Notes: generated by a model from the letters alone, not told the origin. A DNA stretch of 64,000 nt from Glycine soja (GCF_004193775.1 NC_041021.1:19684632-19748631), one strand, 5' to 3'; shown: positions 23,453 through 34,565, counted from the first letter of the stretch. Numbers and translations: made by a program.

Positions 23453-23957
23453 AAAGAATAAAAAAAAGGGGGCAATGGGGTGTATTTAGTAAAATGGGGG
23501 GTGCAAATAGTAATTTTCAAATCTGGGCCCTTCTAGAGGTTTTTGGGCATTTTCTTGCTTAAGGTGGAAGCAACCTAGCTCACCTAGGCGAGCTAGGTGG
23601 CCACCACCTCCCCCGTTTTGTTAAAAAATGGGCTTCCAGGACTTCCCGGACACCCGTAATGCTTCCGTAAAATTCCCATAACCTTAAATAAGCATATCTC
23701 ACTTAATATGAGTGAGAAGGAAGAGAAAAAAAGAAGAAAATCAAGTCCTACAGGCTTCCGTAAGGCTTTCGTAACTTTTCCGTAAATTACGAAAGAAGGG
23801 GGTGAACTTATCAAAATGGGGGGTGCAAATAACAATTTTGAAATTTTGAAATTTTGAATTGGGCCTTCTAGAGTATTTTTCGAAGCTGGATTGCTTCTGG
23901 AGGAAGCAACCCAGCTCGCCTGGGCGAGCTGGGCGGCAACCTCCTCCCTTTTTTTCC

Positions 23958-23965
23958 TATAAATA
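23958..23965 (+). promoter_or_regulatory. TATA box of Ogre-like LTR
   Basis: TATAAATA within CCTATAAATAGGC, about 780 bp into the LTR. The 5' LTR counterpart lies outside the window. Confidence 0.65.
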
Positions 23966-25395
23966 GGCTGAAGGGGACTGTTCTAAGGATCCCTCAGCCC
24001 CCTGGCTATGTATTTCAGCTGTTTTGGGTGAAAAAAATTGTTTCCGTAAAGAAAATCCAAGCCGAGGTGCTTCCGTAACGCTTCCGAGATGTTTCCGTGA
24101 GCGAATCCATGAAGGTTTTCCGTCGTTCTTCACCGTTCTTCACCCGTTCGTCGTTCGTTCTTCGTTCTTCAACGAGTAAGTTTTCGAATCCAAGACTTTC
24201 AATTCATTTCTTGTTTTTTTTGCTTTCATCTTTATTTCCTTCTTTTTCGATTTTCTTTTCTTCCGTCTTTAACGCGCTTTTACCGTTTATTTATGCCGTT
24301 TTCTCACCTAATAAATGATAAAATGAATTTCAACCGATCATTTGTGTTGTAATATCGTTTAATCACTTTTAAAACAAAATCTAACCGATCGTTCACTCTG
24401 TAATCTCGGTTAAACAAAAAAAAGCAAAATAATAATAAAATAATCAAAATATCTTGAAAAATAATAATAAAATAATCAAAATATCTTTGAATAAAATAAT
24501 AAAAAAAATCAATCGGACATTTTTCTTTGGAAGTTTCCTTGGATCAATTGACTAATAACCAAAGTGAAACTAAGGCTAAAATCAACTCACAAATCAAGCT
24601 TTGTCCGCAAAAGTAACTTAAAACTGTTTTAAGGTCCAACGCCTTAAACGGTCCTCTTTGCTTTTATCGGTTTACATGGACCGTTCAAAAGCATAAAATC
24701 AACATATAACTTTACCGCTTTTGCAAGAACTACGTAGGTCTGATTTCCTCATCGCAATTGGGGATACGTAGGAGCAAAAGCCCCGCTTTTGTCGATCACC
24801 CCAAGAGATCGTTAATGGTCCAACGCCTTAACATTTCTCCCCTTTCAAAACCAAGAGATCGTTAATGGTCCAACGCCTTAATGTTTCTCTCCTTTCAAAA
24901 ACAAAAGATCGTTTAATGGTCCAATGCCTTAAACAACATTTGTTCAGTCAAAATATATCTTGCAAAAAAGATAAAAAAAACAACTTAACCAACGTTTAGT
25001 TCTCGAAGAACTACGTAGGTCTGATTTCCTTACCACAATTGAGGAATACGTAGGAGCAAGGGAAACACTCTTGTCGGCCACAAAAAGATAAAAAATATAA
25101 AAGGTACAAAAAGACATAAAGACGTAAAAGGGAACATAAAACAAATTGAAGTCATGTTTGCACACTTGATTAAAGGTTGTCGTCCCTTGTGACGGACGCG
25201 TGGGGTGCTAATACCTTCCCCATGCGTAAATACAACTCCCGAACCTTTCACTTAAAGTTCGTAGACCACGCCTTTTCCGATTTTTCTGACGTTTTCCTCA
25301 AATAAACGTTGGTGGTGACTCCGCGCGTATTCCTTTCTTGGAAGACGCACCTGTGAGTCTCACGTCGCCCTCCCGCCGAAGGGTAGGTTGCGACA

Positions 25396-25765
25396 GTGAG
25401 GATGTGTTTCTCTACCATGTGTCATCATTGAGAAATTTTGTTAATGCTTTTGAATCTATGAATTATATTATGTGGATTTTGGTTGTGGTAGATAAGGCAT
25501 TTTGGACTTCTGGTCTTCCTAACCTGCTGCCTCCAAGATTATGTAGCATTTTTACATGCATGCACTTTTGGAATTCTAAAGTAATTATTATAAAATTGAC
25601 AAATTTATTATATTTATTACTAAGTTCAATTTATGTATTTGTCAAATAGTTCCAGTTTCATTATATTCATTACTTCTATTCAGCTTCCAAATATTCTTTA
25701 TTCTATACAAAGTAATTTAATCAAATCCAAGAGAACTAATTCTCTATTTTGCTATGATATGTGGC
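25396..25765 (+). other. Flank of Ogre-like element, unrecognised
   Basis: A 103-codon frame (25338-25649) begins inside the LTR and runs on without a recognised domain. The piece FWTSGLPNLLPPRLC reads like coding sequence but I cannot name it. Confidence 0.3.
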
Positions 25766-26024
25766 GCTAAGGTCATTGCTGAAATGACTAATGGAGGAGT
25801 AGATCATGCTATTGAATGCACTGGAAGCATCCAAGCTTCAATCTCAGCATTTGAATACACTCATGATGTATTTTTCTATAACCCCTAAACTATTATTCTT
25901 GTTAATGGCTACATCAGTATGCAATTATTAATATGATTATTAAATTTGAACTTCAAATTCTTCTTTTGAGGGTTGGGGTACTACTGTCCTTGTTAGTGTG
26001 CCAAAGAAGGATGTTGAATTCAAA
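25766..26024 (+). pseudogene. Alcohol dehydrogenase exon fragments
   Basis: Two exon-like pieces match the cofactor-binding part of plant zinc-dependent alcohol dehydrogenases. The first (25766-25867) encodes [20 protein letters not shown] and continues to ISAFEYTHD. The second (25971-26024) encodes GWGTTVLVSVPKKDVEFK. The ~100-bp AT-rich gap lies where plant ADH genes have an intron. Nothing upstream or downstream restores the ~380-residue enzyme, and no catalytic-zinc segment is present, so this is a fragment. Starch synthase exons follow on the same strand within 350 bp, which suggests a captured gene piece rather than a decayed gene in place. Confidence 0.75.
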
Positions 26025-26364
26025 TTACTGAAGTAATTTATGTAGTAAAAGTTTTCTTTAAAGGACTACACAAATTACCGAAGTAAAAATTTATTTCTAA
26101 TTGGAGAACAACACAAACTGCACTTAAGAATATGTAAGTTTTGTCCTTATGGTTAAATGTGTGTAAGTGCTAATTTCTTGCTTCATTTAATGGATGAGGG
26201 AGAAGAAATAATGAAAAGCAATCATTTCAAATCTTTATAATATTTGAATTCTAAAATGCAATTTGAGGACATTAGAATGTAGCATGCTTGATGGACATTG
26301 CCAAAGCATGTTGTGAGTGATTTTAACATGTTTTTTCAATTCTGATGATCTATATTTTTGGCAG

Positions 26365-26974
26365 ATTAGAGGCCTTGGTGATGTTGTTACTAGTCTATCA
26401 TGAGTAGTTTAGGATTTAAATCACAATGTGGATGTTGTTCTTTCAAAGTATGACTATTAGAACCTTAGCAACGTAAGTTTTTTGCTATTGCTTTGGCACT
26501 TATGCTACTATATCACCTTGCATTGGATATTTAGGTTTATTCCTTAAATCATGAGTTCTATGGCATGTCCTATTGAAAGAGCATGATGTCATGATTATTT
26601 ATTAAAGTGTTGTAGCTAGAGTTCAATGTGAAATTGGTTGGTAATCAAAAGGGAAAAATGCAAATATTATGAAATTGCTTGAGACATTCATGAAAATGTA
26701 TGGTTGTTTTTTAGCATGTTTCTTATCATTTATTTGTTGAGCATATGCATTGGCAACCCTCTTATACTTATAAACAGCCACTATTGTAGTGTTTAAAATT
26801 CATATATTATGTTTATGTTGTAGGTAGAGATATTTTGGTAATATTTGTTAATATATGTCTTTTGATACAGGTAAAAGATTTTAAATATCATAGAAACTAT
26901 TTTTGAGGTGGGATTGAAATAAAAGTATGGCATGGAAAGGTGGAAGGTCTCTCTGTCTACTTCTTGGAACCTAG
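26365..26974 (+). pseudogene. Starch synthase III exon fragments
   Basis: The first exon-like piece (26365-26472) follows TTGGCAG and ends at GTAAG. It reads IRGLGDVVTSLS, stop, VV, stop, DLNHNVDVVLSKYDY, stop, NLSN. The second (26871 to about 26974) follows GATACAG and reads VKDFKYHRNYF, stop, GGIEIKVWHGKVEGLSVYF and LEP. These adjoin in the GT5 glucosyltransferase N-lobe of plant starch synthase III, where the glycine-rich GLGDVV loop contacts ADP-glucose. The intact intron borders (26473 donor, 26870 acceptor) show the copy came through DNA, not mRNA. Four in-frame stops make it dead. It stands next to ADH and RPA-like fragments in the same orientation. Confidence 0.8.
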
Positions 26975-27087
26975 ATTAACAGTCATAGGAAACCAACATG
27001 ATCAAACCTATGATTCTCACAAATAATAGATAAACAATGCGTACTTTTCTCCATAATGAGGTTTCTTTCTGGTGCACTTTGATTTCT

Positions 27088-27375
27088 TGGAAGAGGAGAA
27101 AAACAAGATTTTACTCCCTTGACTATTTTTATGTCTCTCTACGTTTGTGATGGTCAGAGATTAGAGAGAATAGTTTTCTATTAGGAAGGGGACCTTGGTT
27201 CACATTAGTGGGTATTAACTCCTTTTATAACCACTACTCCCATCAAGTAGCAGTTATATTTAGAAACTTTTCCTGTTTAACCAATTTCAATTTAGTCCCT
27301 AATTATTAATTATTTATTTATTTATTAATCCCTTCATAAGTCACATGCCTCTCACATGAGACATTAATTCTAACA
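27088..27375 (-). repeat. 3' LTR of copia A
   Basis: Aligns with 31128-31413 over its whole length with substitutions and small indels. Confidence 0.85.
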
Positions 27376-27814
27376 TTTTTCCACTTGGCTCATGTGACAT
27401 TAATAAACATTATGGACTAAATAAATAAATAAATAGATTAAACTAACATAATGCACATTAAAATGACTAAATCGTTCTATACATTGGGGAAATCATAATT
27501 TCATGATTAAGAATAAGAACCAATTTGAGTCATGGAGGTTGTACATCACTTAATTGACATAGTCTCTTCCATGTACTACAAATTAGTCTTCTTAATATGA
27601 CCATTAGTTAGGAGTACATAATTGGTCCAATATGATGTCTTTATTCAAGACAAAATCCGCTAACATTACTCTACTACAAATATGCATGCAAACATAGAGA
27701 ACAGGTCATCGGTAACAAATCATAAATTAGCTCAGAGTGTCACTGAAATGCATAAGGTGAATTACACTTAATGATCATCAATAACAATAATGCTCATACT
27801 TTCAACATGTTCTA

Positions 27815-29440
27815 TAAATTTCTTGGGCGGTAATCTCTTTCTCAAAGGGTTAGATATAATAAGGTTTGTGCAATATGTTCTATTGACACTTTTTATTTCT
27901 GAACTTCTTCCTTCACGATAAAGTACTTCAATTCCATATGCTTAGCACCCTTAAAGTACTTTTCGTTCTTAGAAAAAATATTGTTGCAGAGTTATCACAA
28001 TACATTTTCAACAGCCTAGCCATACTGTCGACAATTCCAATCCCTGAAATAAAGTTCCGCAGTCAATTAGCTTGAATTGTAACCTCAAAACATGATACAA
28101 ATTCAGCTTTCATGGTAGATGCAACAACAACTAATGCATACAAAATTGCTTCCATTTGTTTTCATTCGATATCATTTCTTGGACATTGTGCGAGCCTAAA
28201 TTTGTCTCTTTTCTAAATTGGAACAGGTTATGCTGAATACCTTTCCATCCTGAATCTCTTTAGTACTTTATTGATATATGTTTTCTGAGATAAGCCTAAC
28301 AATCTTTGTGATCTATTACAAAATATTTCTATCCCTATCACATAGCTTACCTCACCCATATCTTTCACTTTAAAGTTGCTAGAGAGAAATTTTTTAGTCT
28401 CATGAAGAAGACCAAGATCATTAATTGCAAGCAAGATATTAACAACATACAAAATTAGAAAAATAATCTTACTCTCACTAACCTTCAAATATATACACCG
28501 ATTAACTGTATGTCTCTTAAACCCAAAGGAAACAATGGTATCATTAAACTTCTTGTGGTTCTTTCACAATAGGTTCATTATGTATCATGGGCTTATTATT
28601 GGGTTGCTCCTCTTCATTTTTTTTGGAACAACAACTAAAGAAGCAATCACCTTCCTGCTAGAGGCACAAGCTAAAGGTACTTGCACTCTAACTTATTTCA
28701 TTTCCACATCTCGTGGAACTCCTATTGATTTCACCATTTTTAATGAACCTTGCATTTCCTGTTTCGATAATTCTCATACTGTGATTAGGACAATAAAACA
28801 TATACCCCTTTGACTTTTTTGGATAACCAATGAAATATCCACTGATTGTTCTTGCATCCAATTTTCTTTCTTGTGGATTATAAATCCTTATTTCTGTCTG
28901 GAAACCCCAAACATGCAGGTGCCTTATACTAGGTGTTCTATTCATCCACAGTTCAAACGGTGTCTTTGGAACTGCCTTACTAGGAACCCTTTTCAACAAA
29001 TACATAACAGTTTTCAAGGCATACATCCACAAAGATAAGGGTAAAGTTGAATTGCTTAACATACTCAAACATATCCATTAAAGTTCTATTATGCCTTTCT
29101 GATACACCATTTTGTCGTGGTGTACCAGGCATTGTGTATTGCATACAAATGCCACATTTTTTAAGAAGTTTAGCAAATGGACCTGGGTGTTTCCCAATTT
29201 CATCATATTTTCCATAATACTAACCACATCTATCAGATCTAAAAACTTTCACATTTCTGTCTAATTGTCTTTCTACTTCATTCAAGTAAATTTCTAAGGC
29301 ATCCACTGATTGAGATTTCTCATGCAGTAAGTAGACATAACTGTAACGTGAATAGTCATCAATAAAGTTAATAAAACATCTTTCTGTTATGAAAGAATTA
29401 ACATCAAAAGGTCCACAAATATTAGTATGCACAACTTCAA
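27815..29440 (-). pseudogene. pol: copia A integrase, RT remnant and RNase H
   Basis: Reading down the minus strand: integrase core 29432-29068 with FINFIDDYSRYSYVYLL, VFRSD and GTPRQNGVSERHNRTL, so the catalytic Asp and Glu positions remain; integrase C-terminal part to about 28690 ([17 protein letters not shown]). A sharp jump then goes from the linker (EPQEV then stop near 28555) to the last third of RT (28535-28228). About 200 RT residues are deleted. The catalytic YVDD reads YVVN, with both Asp positions replaced. RNase H (about 28040-27815) survives only as a stop-ridden trace with YCDNSAT and later KEITAQEIYRT. Not functional. Confidence 0.8.
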
Positions 29441-29444
29441 GAAG

Positions 29445-30500
29445 CTAAGTTCTTCTTGTAGCTCCTTTCTTTGTATGTTTTGTTTGTTTTCCCTTAATAC
29501 AATCTACACAAATATTTAGATTTGTAAAATCTAGATCAGTGAGAATTTCATTCTTTATTAATCTTTCCATCCTTTCTCTTGAAATGTGACCTAAACGTTT
29601 ATGCCACAAGAAAGTAGATCGTTCATTCACTAAACTACATTTAGTGCCAAGATTATGATGCAGAGTTAAAGAGGTTTCAGCATACAAACCATCTAATTTC
29701 AATTTATATAAACCATCACTAAGAACACCAGTACCAATGAGATGATTATGCTTAAATAAACAGAAACATCCATTACCAAAATTAAAAGAGTATCTAGTAA
29801 CATCAAGTTTAGATAATGAAACTAAATTCCTAGATAAACTAGGAACATAAAAAGTTCCCAGTAAATCTAAATGATGTCTAATGTCAAGTTTTAAACGATA
29901 AGTCTTGACTGCTTCCACTGGAGTTTTCACTCTATTCCCCATGAAGACAAGCTTCCCATTTGGGCTTATGGTTTGGATTGCAAGGAATCCCTGCATAGTA
30001 TTAGAAACATGAGTTGTACATCCAAAATCAATCCACCATGTATTATGGGAAACTTTAGTTAAGTTTGATTCAAAGCATACAAGAGCATTAAGCCCGCCTT
30101 TCTTTTCCAAGACTTACGCTTTCGACAATCCTTCTAGAAGTATCCAGATTTCCCACAAAATTGACAATTATTGTCCTTTGATACCTTCTTCTAAATTTGT
30201 AAAGATTCATCATTGATCCTTAATCGCCCCTTGCCTTTACATGCTTCTCCATAAATTTCTTTTTAGCTCCTTGATTCCCTTGGTGGCTTACATAATGGAC
30301 TGAGTGACTTCTTAGATTCTTAAGCCTTGTTTCTTCCTGAACTAACATACTGTGCAATTTATGTTCATTCCATTTATCTTTCATGGTATTAAGAAGAAAG
30401 TCCATAAAACACATGTTATACATATGATTCATTTGGATAACGGTCAATGTATATTGATGTTCTCCTTTGGGTGATACACCAACACGCAACATACAAACAT
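29445..30500 (-). pseudogene. gag-pro: copia A gag C-terminus, protease and pre-integrase
   Basis: On the minus strand, 30492-30220 carries gag C-terminal sequence (KWNEHKLHSMLVQEETRLKN). A zinc-knuckle remnant follows near 30170-30120 (CQFCGKSGYF, stop, KDC, with Tyr where the His should be). The frame 30110-29445 then carries the protease region with WWIDFGCTTHVS, where DSG(A/C) would be expected, and the pre-integrase zinc region FLWHKRLGHISRERMERL with CVDCIKGKQ. A stop at 29443 separates it from the integrase. N-terminal gag is not recognisable above 30500. Confidence 0.75.
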
Positions 30501-31127
30501 GATGATGCTAATAAAATTCTTAACATTATTTTGCAATTAAATATGCACCAGTTAGTAGTACCTATTTCCTTTAGGTATATAAATAAAACTAATGATACAC
30601 ACAAATTGCCTACAATTATATTCATTAATTATAAGAACAACTAATCAACCTTTGGGCAATCCATAAATACCTTATAACAATGAATTTCAATTACCCATAA
30701 ACCAATAATCATATAATTTAACATCCATTATTTTATGATTAATTGAAATAATCATTAATTTGGAATTAAATAACCTTATAAATTTGGCCACTTTGATGAC
30801 TAACAAATTCATCATACATTTAATTTCAACCAAATATATGGTCTCCACATACTTATTACTATTAAAAATTCATAGCCATTTTATTAATTTAATTCCAGGC
30901 CATAAAATAATATTCACATTTATTTGCCTTTTGCATTCAAACACGTTCAAGCAAATATGTAGTATATACATATTTATTGCTACTGAAAATTTCAAAGAAT
31001 TCACGTTAATTTAATTCCAGGAAATAAACTTTAAATCCTTTAATCATATTTAATAATAATATTAAAAAAACAAGTGGGATTGAGAATAGCAAAAGGTGGG
31101 CTACAAATAGTGATTCCTAGAATTCCT
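30501..31127 (-). other. 5' region of copia A
   Basis: Very AT-rich. Contains an approximately 118-bp diverged tandem duplication (TTAATTTAATTCCAGG near 30884 and 31005). No coding sequence can be supported. Confidence 0.5.
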
Positions 31128-31413
31128 TGGAAGAAGAGAGAAACAAGATTTCACTCCTTTGATTATTCTTTCTGTCTCTCTATGTTTGTGATGGTCAGAG
31201 ATTAGAGAGAACACTTTTACGTCAGGAAGGGGGCCTTGTTTCACATTAGTGGATATTAACTATTTTTATAACCACTACTCCCATCAAGTAGCAGTTACCC
31301 TTTGAAACTTCTCTTGTTTAACCCAATTACAATTTAGTCCCTAATTATTAATTATTTATTTATTAGTCCCAACATAAGTCACATGTCTCTCACATGAGAC
31401 ATTAATTCTAACA
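31128..31413 (-). repeat. 5' LTR of copia A
   Basis: Partner of 27088-27375; on the minus strand begins TGTTAGAATTAATGTCTC. Confidence 0.85.
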
Positions 31414-31523
31414 CTATTTGGTGGCTATGTTGATGAGGTGAATGATCTTTTGATACCTGGAGGCAATGAGCTTCCCACCATGGTGTTGCATTTTATGAAA
31501 GTCAAGGCTTACCAAGGTGATTT

Positions 31524-31581
<58 letters not shown>

Positions 31582-31700
31582 TATTTAATAACATTCTTTC
31601 TATATATGTTTTGCATGTTCTTATTAATTTTTTTAGGTCATAGTGTCATTCAAAAAGTCATGAAAACCTCTAGGCTCATTTGGAATCAACGAACCACTTA
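31414..31700 (+). pseudogene. RPA1-like OB-fold fragment
   Basis: Exon-like piece 31414-31516 reads LFGGYVDEVNDLL, then VLHFMKVKAYQ. After a (TA)n-bearing intron (donor GTGATT at 31517, acceptor TTTTAG at 31636) the next piece (31637 to about 31700) reads GHSVIQKVMKTSRLIWNQ. This spacing resembles the DNA-binding OB fold of plant replication protein A large-subunit relatives, which also occur in plant Helitrons. It is truncated on both sides, by copia A on the left and the LTR of copia B on the right. It lies on the same strand as the ADH and starch synthase fragments and was probably contiguous with them before copia A inserted. Confidence 0.6.
31530..31578. repeat. (TA)n microsatellite
   Basis: About 24 TA units inside the intron-like gap of the RPA-like fragment. 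Confidence 0.95.
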
Positions 31701-32691
31701 TGATAATTTTATCCAAGTGGCCTCAATGAACTCAAGAGGGGGCAGGGTGAATTGAGTTTATAAATTTTTTTTTCTTTGTTAATACACTATAATTCTTTTT
31801 TATAAGATAGATATGATAATATATCAAAACCTTAATTAAAAAGAGAAAAAAACAAGTAATTAAGATCTCTACCAATATAAATGAATACAATAAATTTACA
31901 ATAAAAGTAAAGAGATAAGGGAAGAGAGAATTGAAAATTCGGATTATACCGGTTCGGTCACTTCTTGTGCCTACGTCTAGTCCCCAAACAACTCGCTTGA
32001 GAGTTTCACTATCTTTCAAATACAACAACAAAACACTATTACACCTTGAGATTCCTCACCCTTTGTGTTTGACTCTCTCAAGAATCAAGAGATATCGCAC
32101 TTTTGTTCTTACAAGGAATGACTCACCCTTTTCAAAAGTTTAGACAGAATATAAGAACTTACTCTCTGATTTAGAGGAAATATTAAAAATTGAAGCACTA
32201 GAAGATTTCTCAATAATAAGTGTATTTGGCCAATCTTTTGATCAAGAACCTAATGATTGAAAATGATTGTTAACAAGATCTTTCCAAAATTTTCTCATGT
32301 ATATAAATGTGTTAAAATGATGAATATTTATAGGTATAATTCATGTAAACCATTAGGGGTCATTTCCAAAAGATGTAACTCTTCAAAACACACTTTTTTG
32401 GAGTAATTTCAAAAAAACAACTTTTATATTGTTGCTTGTGGTAATCGATTACATTGATTCCAAAACTTGAAAAACAATTTTAAGGCTTTTAAAAGAATCT
32501 CGAAGACTTGATTTAAATTAATAAAATTGTCAAATATGCTTATTGGAAAAACTTTTAACAATTTAACCTAAGTCTTGAATTTTCTAATTGCTTGACTTAT
32601 TCGTGTTCAAGATTCTTCATGTTATTTTGCTTTCACATTTCTCTTGTTTGCTTTTTGGCATCATCAAAACCTTCAACATTACATAATCGCA
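31701..32691 (-). repeat. 3' LTR of copia B
   Basis: On the minus strand it begins TGCGATTATG just after the tract GAAGGTGGAGAA. The stretch with GAGATAAGGGAAGAGAGAAT and GTGCCTACGTCTAGT matches the solo LTR at 40832-41805. The far end (about 31701, TGATAATTTTATCC) is placed by alignment and is approximate. Includes one GGTAATCGATTACATTG. Confidence 0.7.
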
Positions 32692-32745
32692 TTCTCCACC
32701 TTCTTGATGATGACAACCATTTTAGGTAAGGAGCAAATAATATAC
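32692..32745 (-). other. Purine tract region of copia B (LTR-proximal)
   Basis: On the minus strand, GTTGTCATCATCAAGAAGG followed by TGGAGAA, the usual purine tract context before the 3' LTR in this family. The remainder of the region lies at 36545-36777 beyond the CACTA insertion, with further tracts TTAGGGGGAGTG and AAAGGGGGAGAG. Confidence 0.65.
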
Positions 32746-32789
32746 ACTACTAGAAAAACCATCTTTCACAAAAACCATCTTGGAAGGGT

Positions 32790-33180
32790 ACAATTTCTAA
32801 GATGGTTTTGTCCCGAAACCGTCTTAGAATGTCTTTTTTAAAATAAATAAAAAATTGAGAATTCTAAGATGGTTCTTTTAAAAATCATCTTAGAAAGTAT
32901 GCTTTCTAAGAAGATTTTTGGAAGAACTGTCTTAAAATTATTTTTTAAAAAAGAAAATTAAAAAAAAATGAGGATTCTAAGACGGTTTTCGAAAAAATTG
33001 TCTTAGAAAGTAGACTTTCTATTATATTTTTCTGATAATCGTCTTAAAATATCTTTTTTTTAAACAAAAAAAAATAAAAATTGAGGATTCTAAGATGGTT
33101 TTCTCAAAAACCATCTTAGAAAGTAGACTTTGTAAGATGATTTTTTTGAGAATCGTCTTAGAATGTCTTTTTTTAAAAAA
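32790..33180. repeat. CACTA subterminal inverted repeats, left end
   Basis: About eight copies of TCTAAGA(T/C)GGTT or its complement, mostly as head-to-head pairs around poly-T/A (for example TTCTAAGATGGTTTT and AAAACCATCTTAGAA near 33085-33120). The matching right-end set is at 36366-36530. Confidence 0.8.
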
Positions 33181-33916
33181 ATTAAAATAATGAAAATATT
33201 ATTATTAAAATATTGTATAGATATTATTTTCTTAGAATACCAAAAAAATAAAAATAATGAAAATATTATTATTGATGATTTATTTTTTTATTAGAATACA
33301 AAAAAATATCTATATTCTATCCTCCTAACCGTAAGTAACATTTTGAGGGCACACTTAAATCCAAAGAAAGACAAAATACCAAAACCAAATTTTTAGCATC
33401 AGTATATTAATTAGGTCTGGGGCATAAGAAATGCATCAATCTAATTTGGTTTAGTTTTCACTAAACTGGTCTTAAATTACATAAAACAAAAACAAAGTCT
33501 CTCTAAAGAAAGTGTACCATGCTAAAAGGCCATAAATTACATATATTTTCTAAAATTTATGGTACTTTTCTTTGTGTTATAAACTTTAATGATTCATGTC
33601 GCATCTATCTACTGTGTATATTTGTTTAAACATACCCTTGGCAGTTCTTGGTTCAAAGCATTTCCTAAAGAAAGTATTCTTTGAATAATTCTCTTTAATT
33701 TGATAGAATTCCTTATCTGAAAAGAGAAAACAAAATTGCAATATTCAAAATGTTATTTCTTATGAAAAAAAAAGAGAGAAATAACAACTAGTACTCTGAG
33801 AAAGCAAATCAAACAACAATTTACCTTAACCCCAAAAAATAAATACATGTTAACATGAATATTATAGATAAATATGCTCAACAAGCACACAATCTCATTG
33901 AAATCATACTTACACA

Positions 33917-34118
33917 TTAATTCATGAGGCAGAGCAAAATCATAATCGTTCCTTTTCCTCCTGATGTAGATATATGCCACTAGCAGTACCACACGGAAAA
34001 CAAAAGGACATGACAAGGCTATTGCAATTTGACCCCGACTACCATGCTCCCAAAACATAGGACATGATGGAAGAGATGGCATGTCGCACAATCCCTTGTT
34101 GCCAGAGAGATTGAATAA
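33917..34118 (-). pseudogene. RLP4-like receptor protein fragment (juxtamembrane and TM exon)
   Basis: The minus strand reads LSGNKGLCDMPSLPSCPMF, then GQIAIALSCPFVFRVVLLVA and YIYIRRKRNDYDFALPHELM, ending at a GTAAGT donor. This is the end of the leucine-rich-repeat ectodomain, a single transmembrane helix and the start of the short cytoplasmic tail of plant receptor-like protein 4 (malectin-like plus LRR). Two further exon-like pieces of the same gene lie upstream on this strand, near 34483-34565 (NGNLLEGRVPEQLY then a stop, VGVHGGAIE) and 35240-35311 (DLGSQALKGYMSDQISLLSD). Introns are retained, so capture was at DNA level. The malectin part is absent. Confidence 0.78.
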
Positions 34119-34482
34119 AGAACAAATCAAATTCAATATAAAAAATAAATTATTTATAATTTGATTATACAATTGTAATAAATGTATGATATGAAATTTC
34201 TTTTTGTATTACTACCATAGCAAGTCAATTAGATAACAACTAATTTTAGCTAAGTCTAGCATTCAAAGCTGATGAGGATTGAGATGATTGACATCTCATG
34301 AGTCTGGATGTGCCTTGTTTAGCAGTTAAAGTTAGGTTCTCACACACAACAGACAAAAATAAGCCAAATAGGGATTAGGGAGTATTATATATACAAGCAA
34401 AGTTATCCAACATTTCAATCTTAACACACCATTATGCAAAATCAAATAGAGTAGAACTAGCAGATTAAAATGACATACTCAA

Positions 34483-34565
34483 TAGCTCCACCATGCACAC
34501 CAACTTAATAAAGTTGCTCTGGGACTCGTCCCTCCAATAAGTTACCATTCAATAGCCTAGCATGA
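34483..34565 (-). pseudogene. RLP4-like LRR exon fragment
   Basis: Minus-strand translation NGNLLEGRVPEQLY, stop, VGVHGGAIE matches the last leucine-rich-repeat part just before the GNKGLC segment at 33917-34118. The order along the minus strand agrees with the parent gene. Confidence 0.7.

Larger units (their letters stand above)
1..25395 (+). mobile_element. Ogre/Tat-like LTR retrotransposon, gag-only, 5' end outside window
   Basis: The end of one LTR (1-687) and a complete LTR (23179-25395) bracket a primer binding site, a decayed ORF1, a decayed gag, a very long repeat-filled 3' region and a polypurine tract. The LTR starts TGTCATACCCTAA and ends GGTTGCGACA. An extra ORF ahead of gag and a tandem-repeat-rich 3' region are known traits of Ogre-type Tat elements. 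No protease, RT, RNase H or integrase belonging to this element is visible; the only pol inside it is that of the nested Athila-like element at 12101-22444. Removing that insertion leaves about 15 kb in the window. It is probably a deleted, non-autonomous derivative. The 5-bp flank after the 3' LTR is GTGAG; its partner lies outside the window. Confidence 0.8.
23179..25395 (+). repeat. 3' LTR of Ogre-like element
   Basis: A 2217-bp LTR, TGTCATACC ... TTGCGACA. The U3 part has four degenerate ~50-bp units (23270-23452) and a ~322-bp tandem duplication (marker AAAATGGGGGGTGCAAAT at 23491 and 23813). TATAAATA at 23958 probably sets the transcription start. The 3' half matches 1-687. Confidence 0.88.
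27088..31413 (-). mobile_element. Decayed Ty1/copia element A
   Basis: Two ~287-bp LTRs (27088-27375 and 31128-31413) flank a minus-strand gag-pro-int-RT-RH order. On the minus strand each LTR begins TGTTAGAATTAATGTCTC and ends CTTCCA. A purine tract, AAGTGGAAAAA, adjoins the 3' LTR (plus 27376-27386). I could not find a clean TSD or a standard initiator-Met primer site, so the LTR inner edges may be a few bases off. RT is internally deleted. The element splits the captured-fragment region at 25396-31700. Confidence 0.8.

Noticed and set aside
25766..26024. A functional alcohol dehydrogenase gene
   Set aside because: Only about 52 codons in two pieces are present; catalytic and N-terminal parts are missing.
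27088..31413. TSD of copia A
   Set aside because: Flanks CACTT/TTTCT on the left and CTATT on the right do not match well enough to claim.
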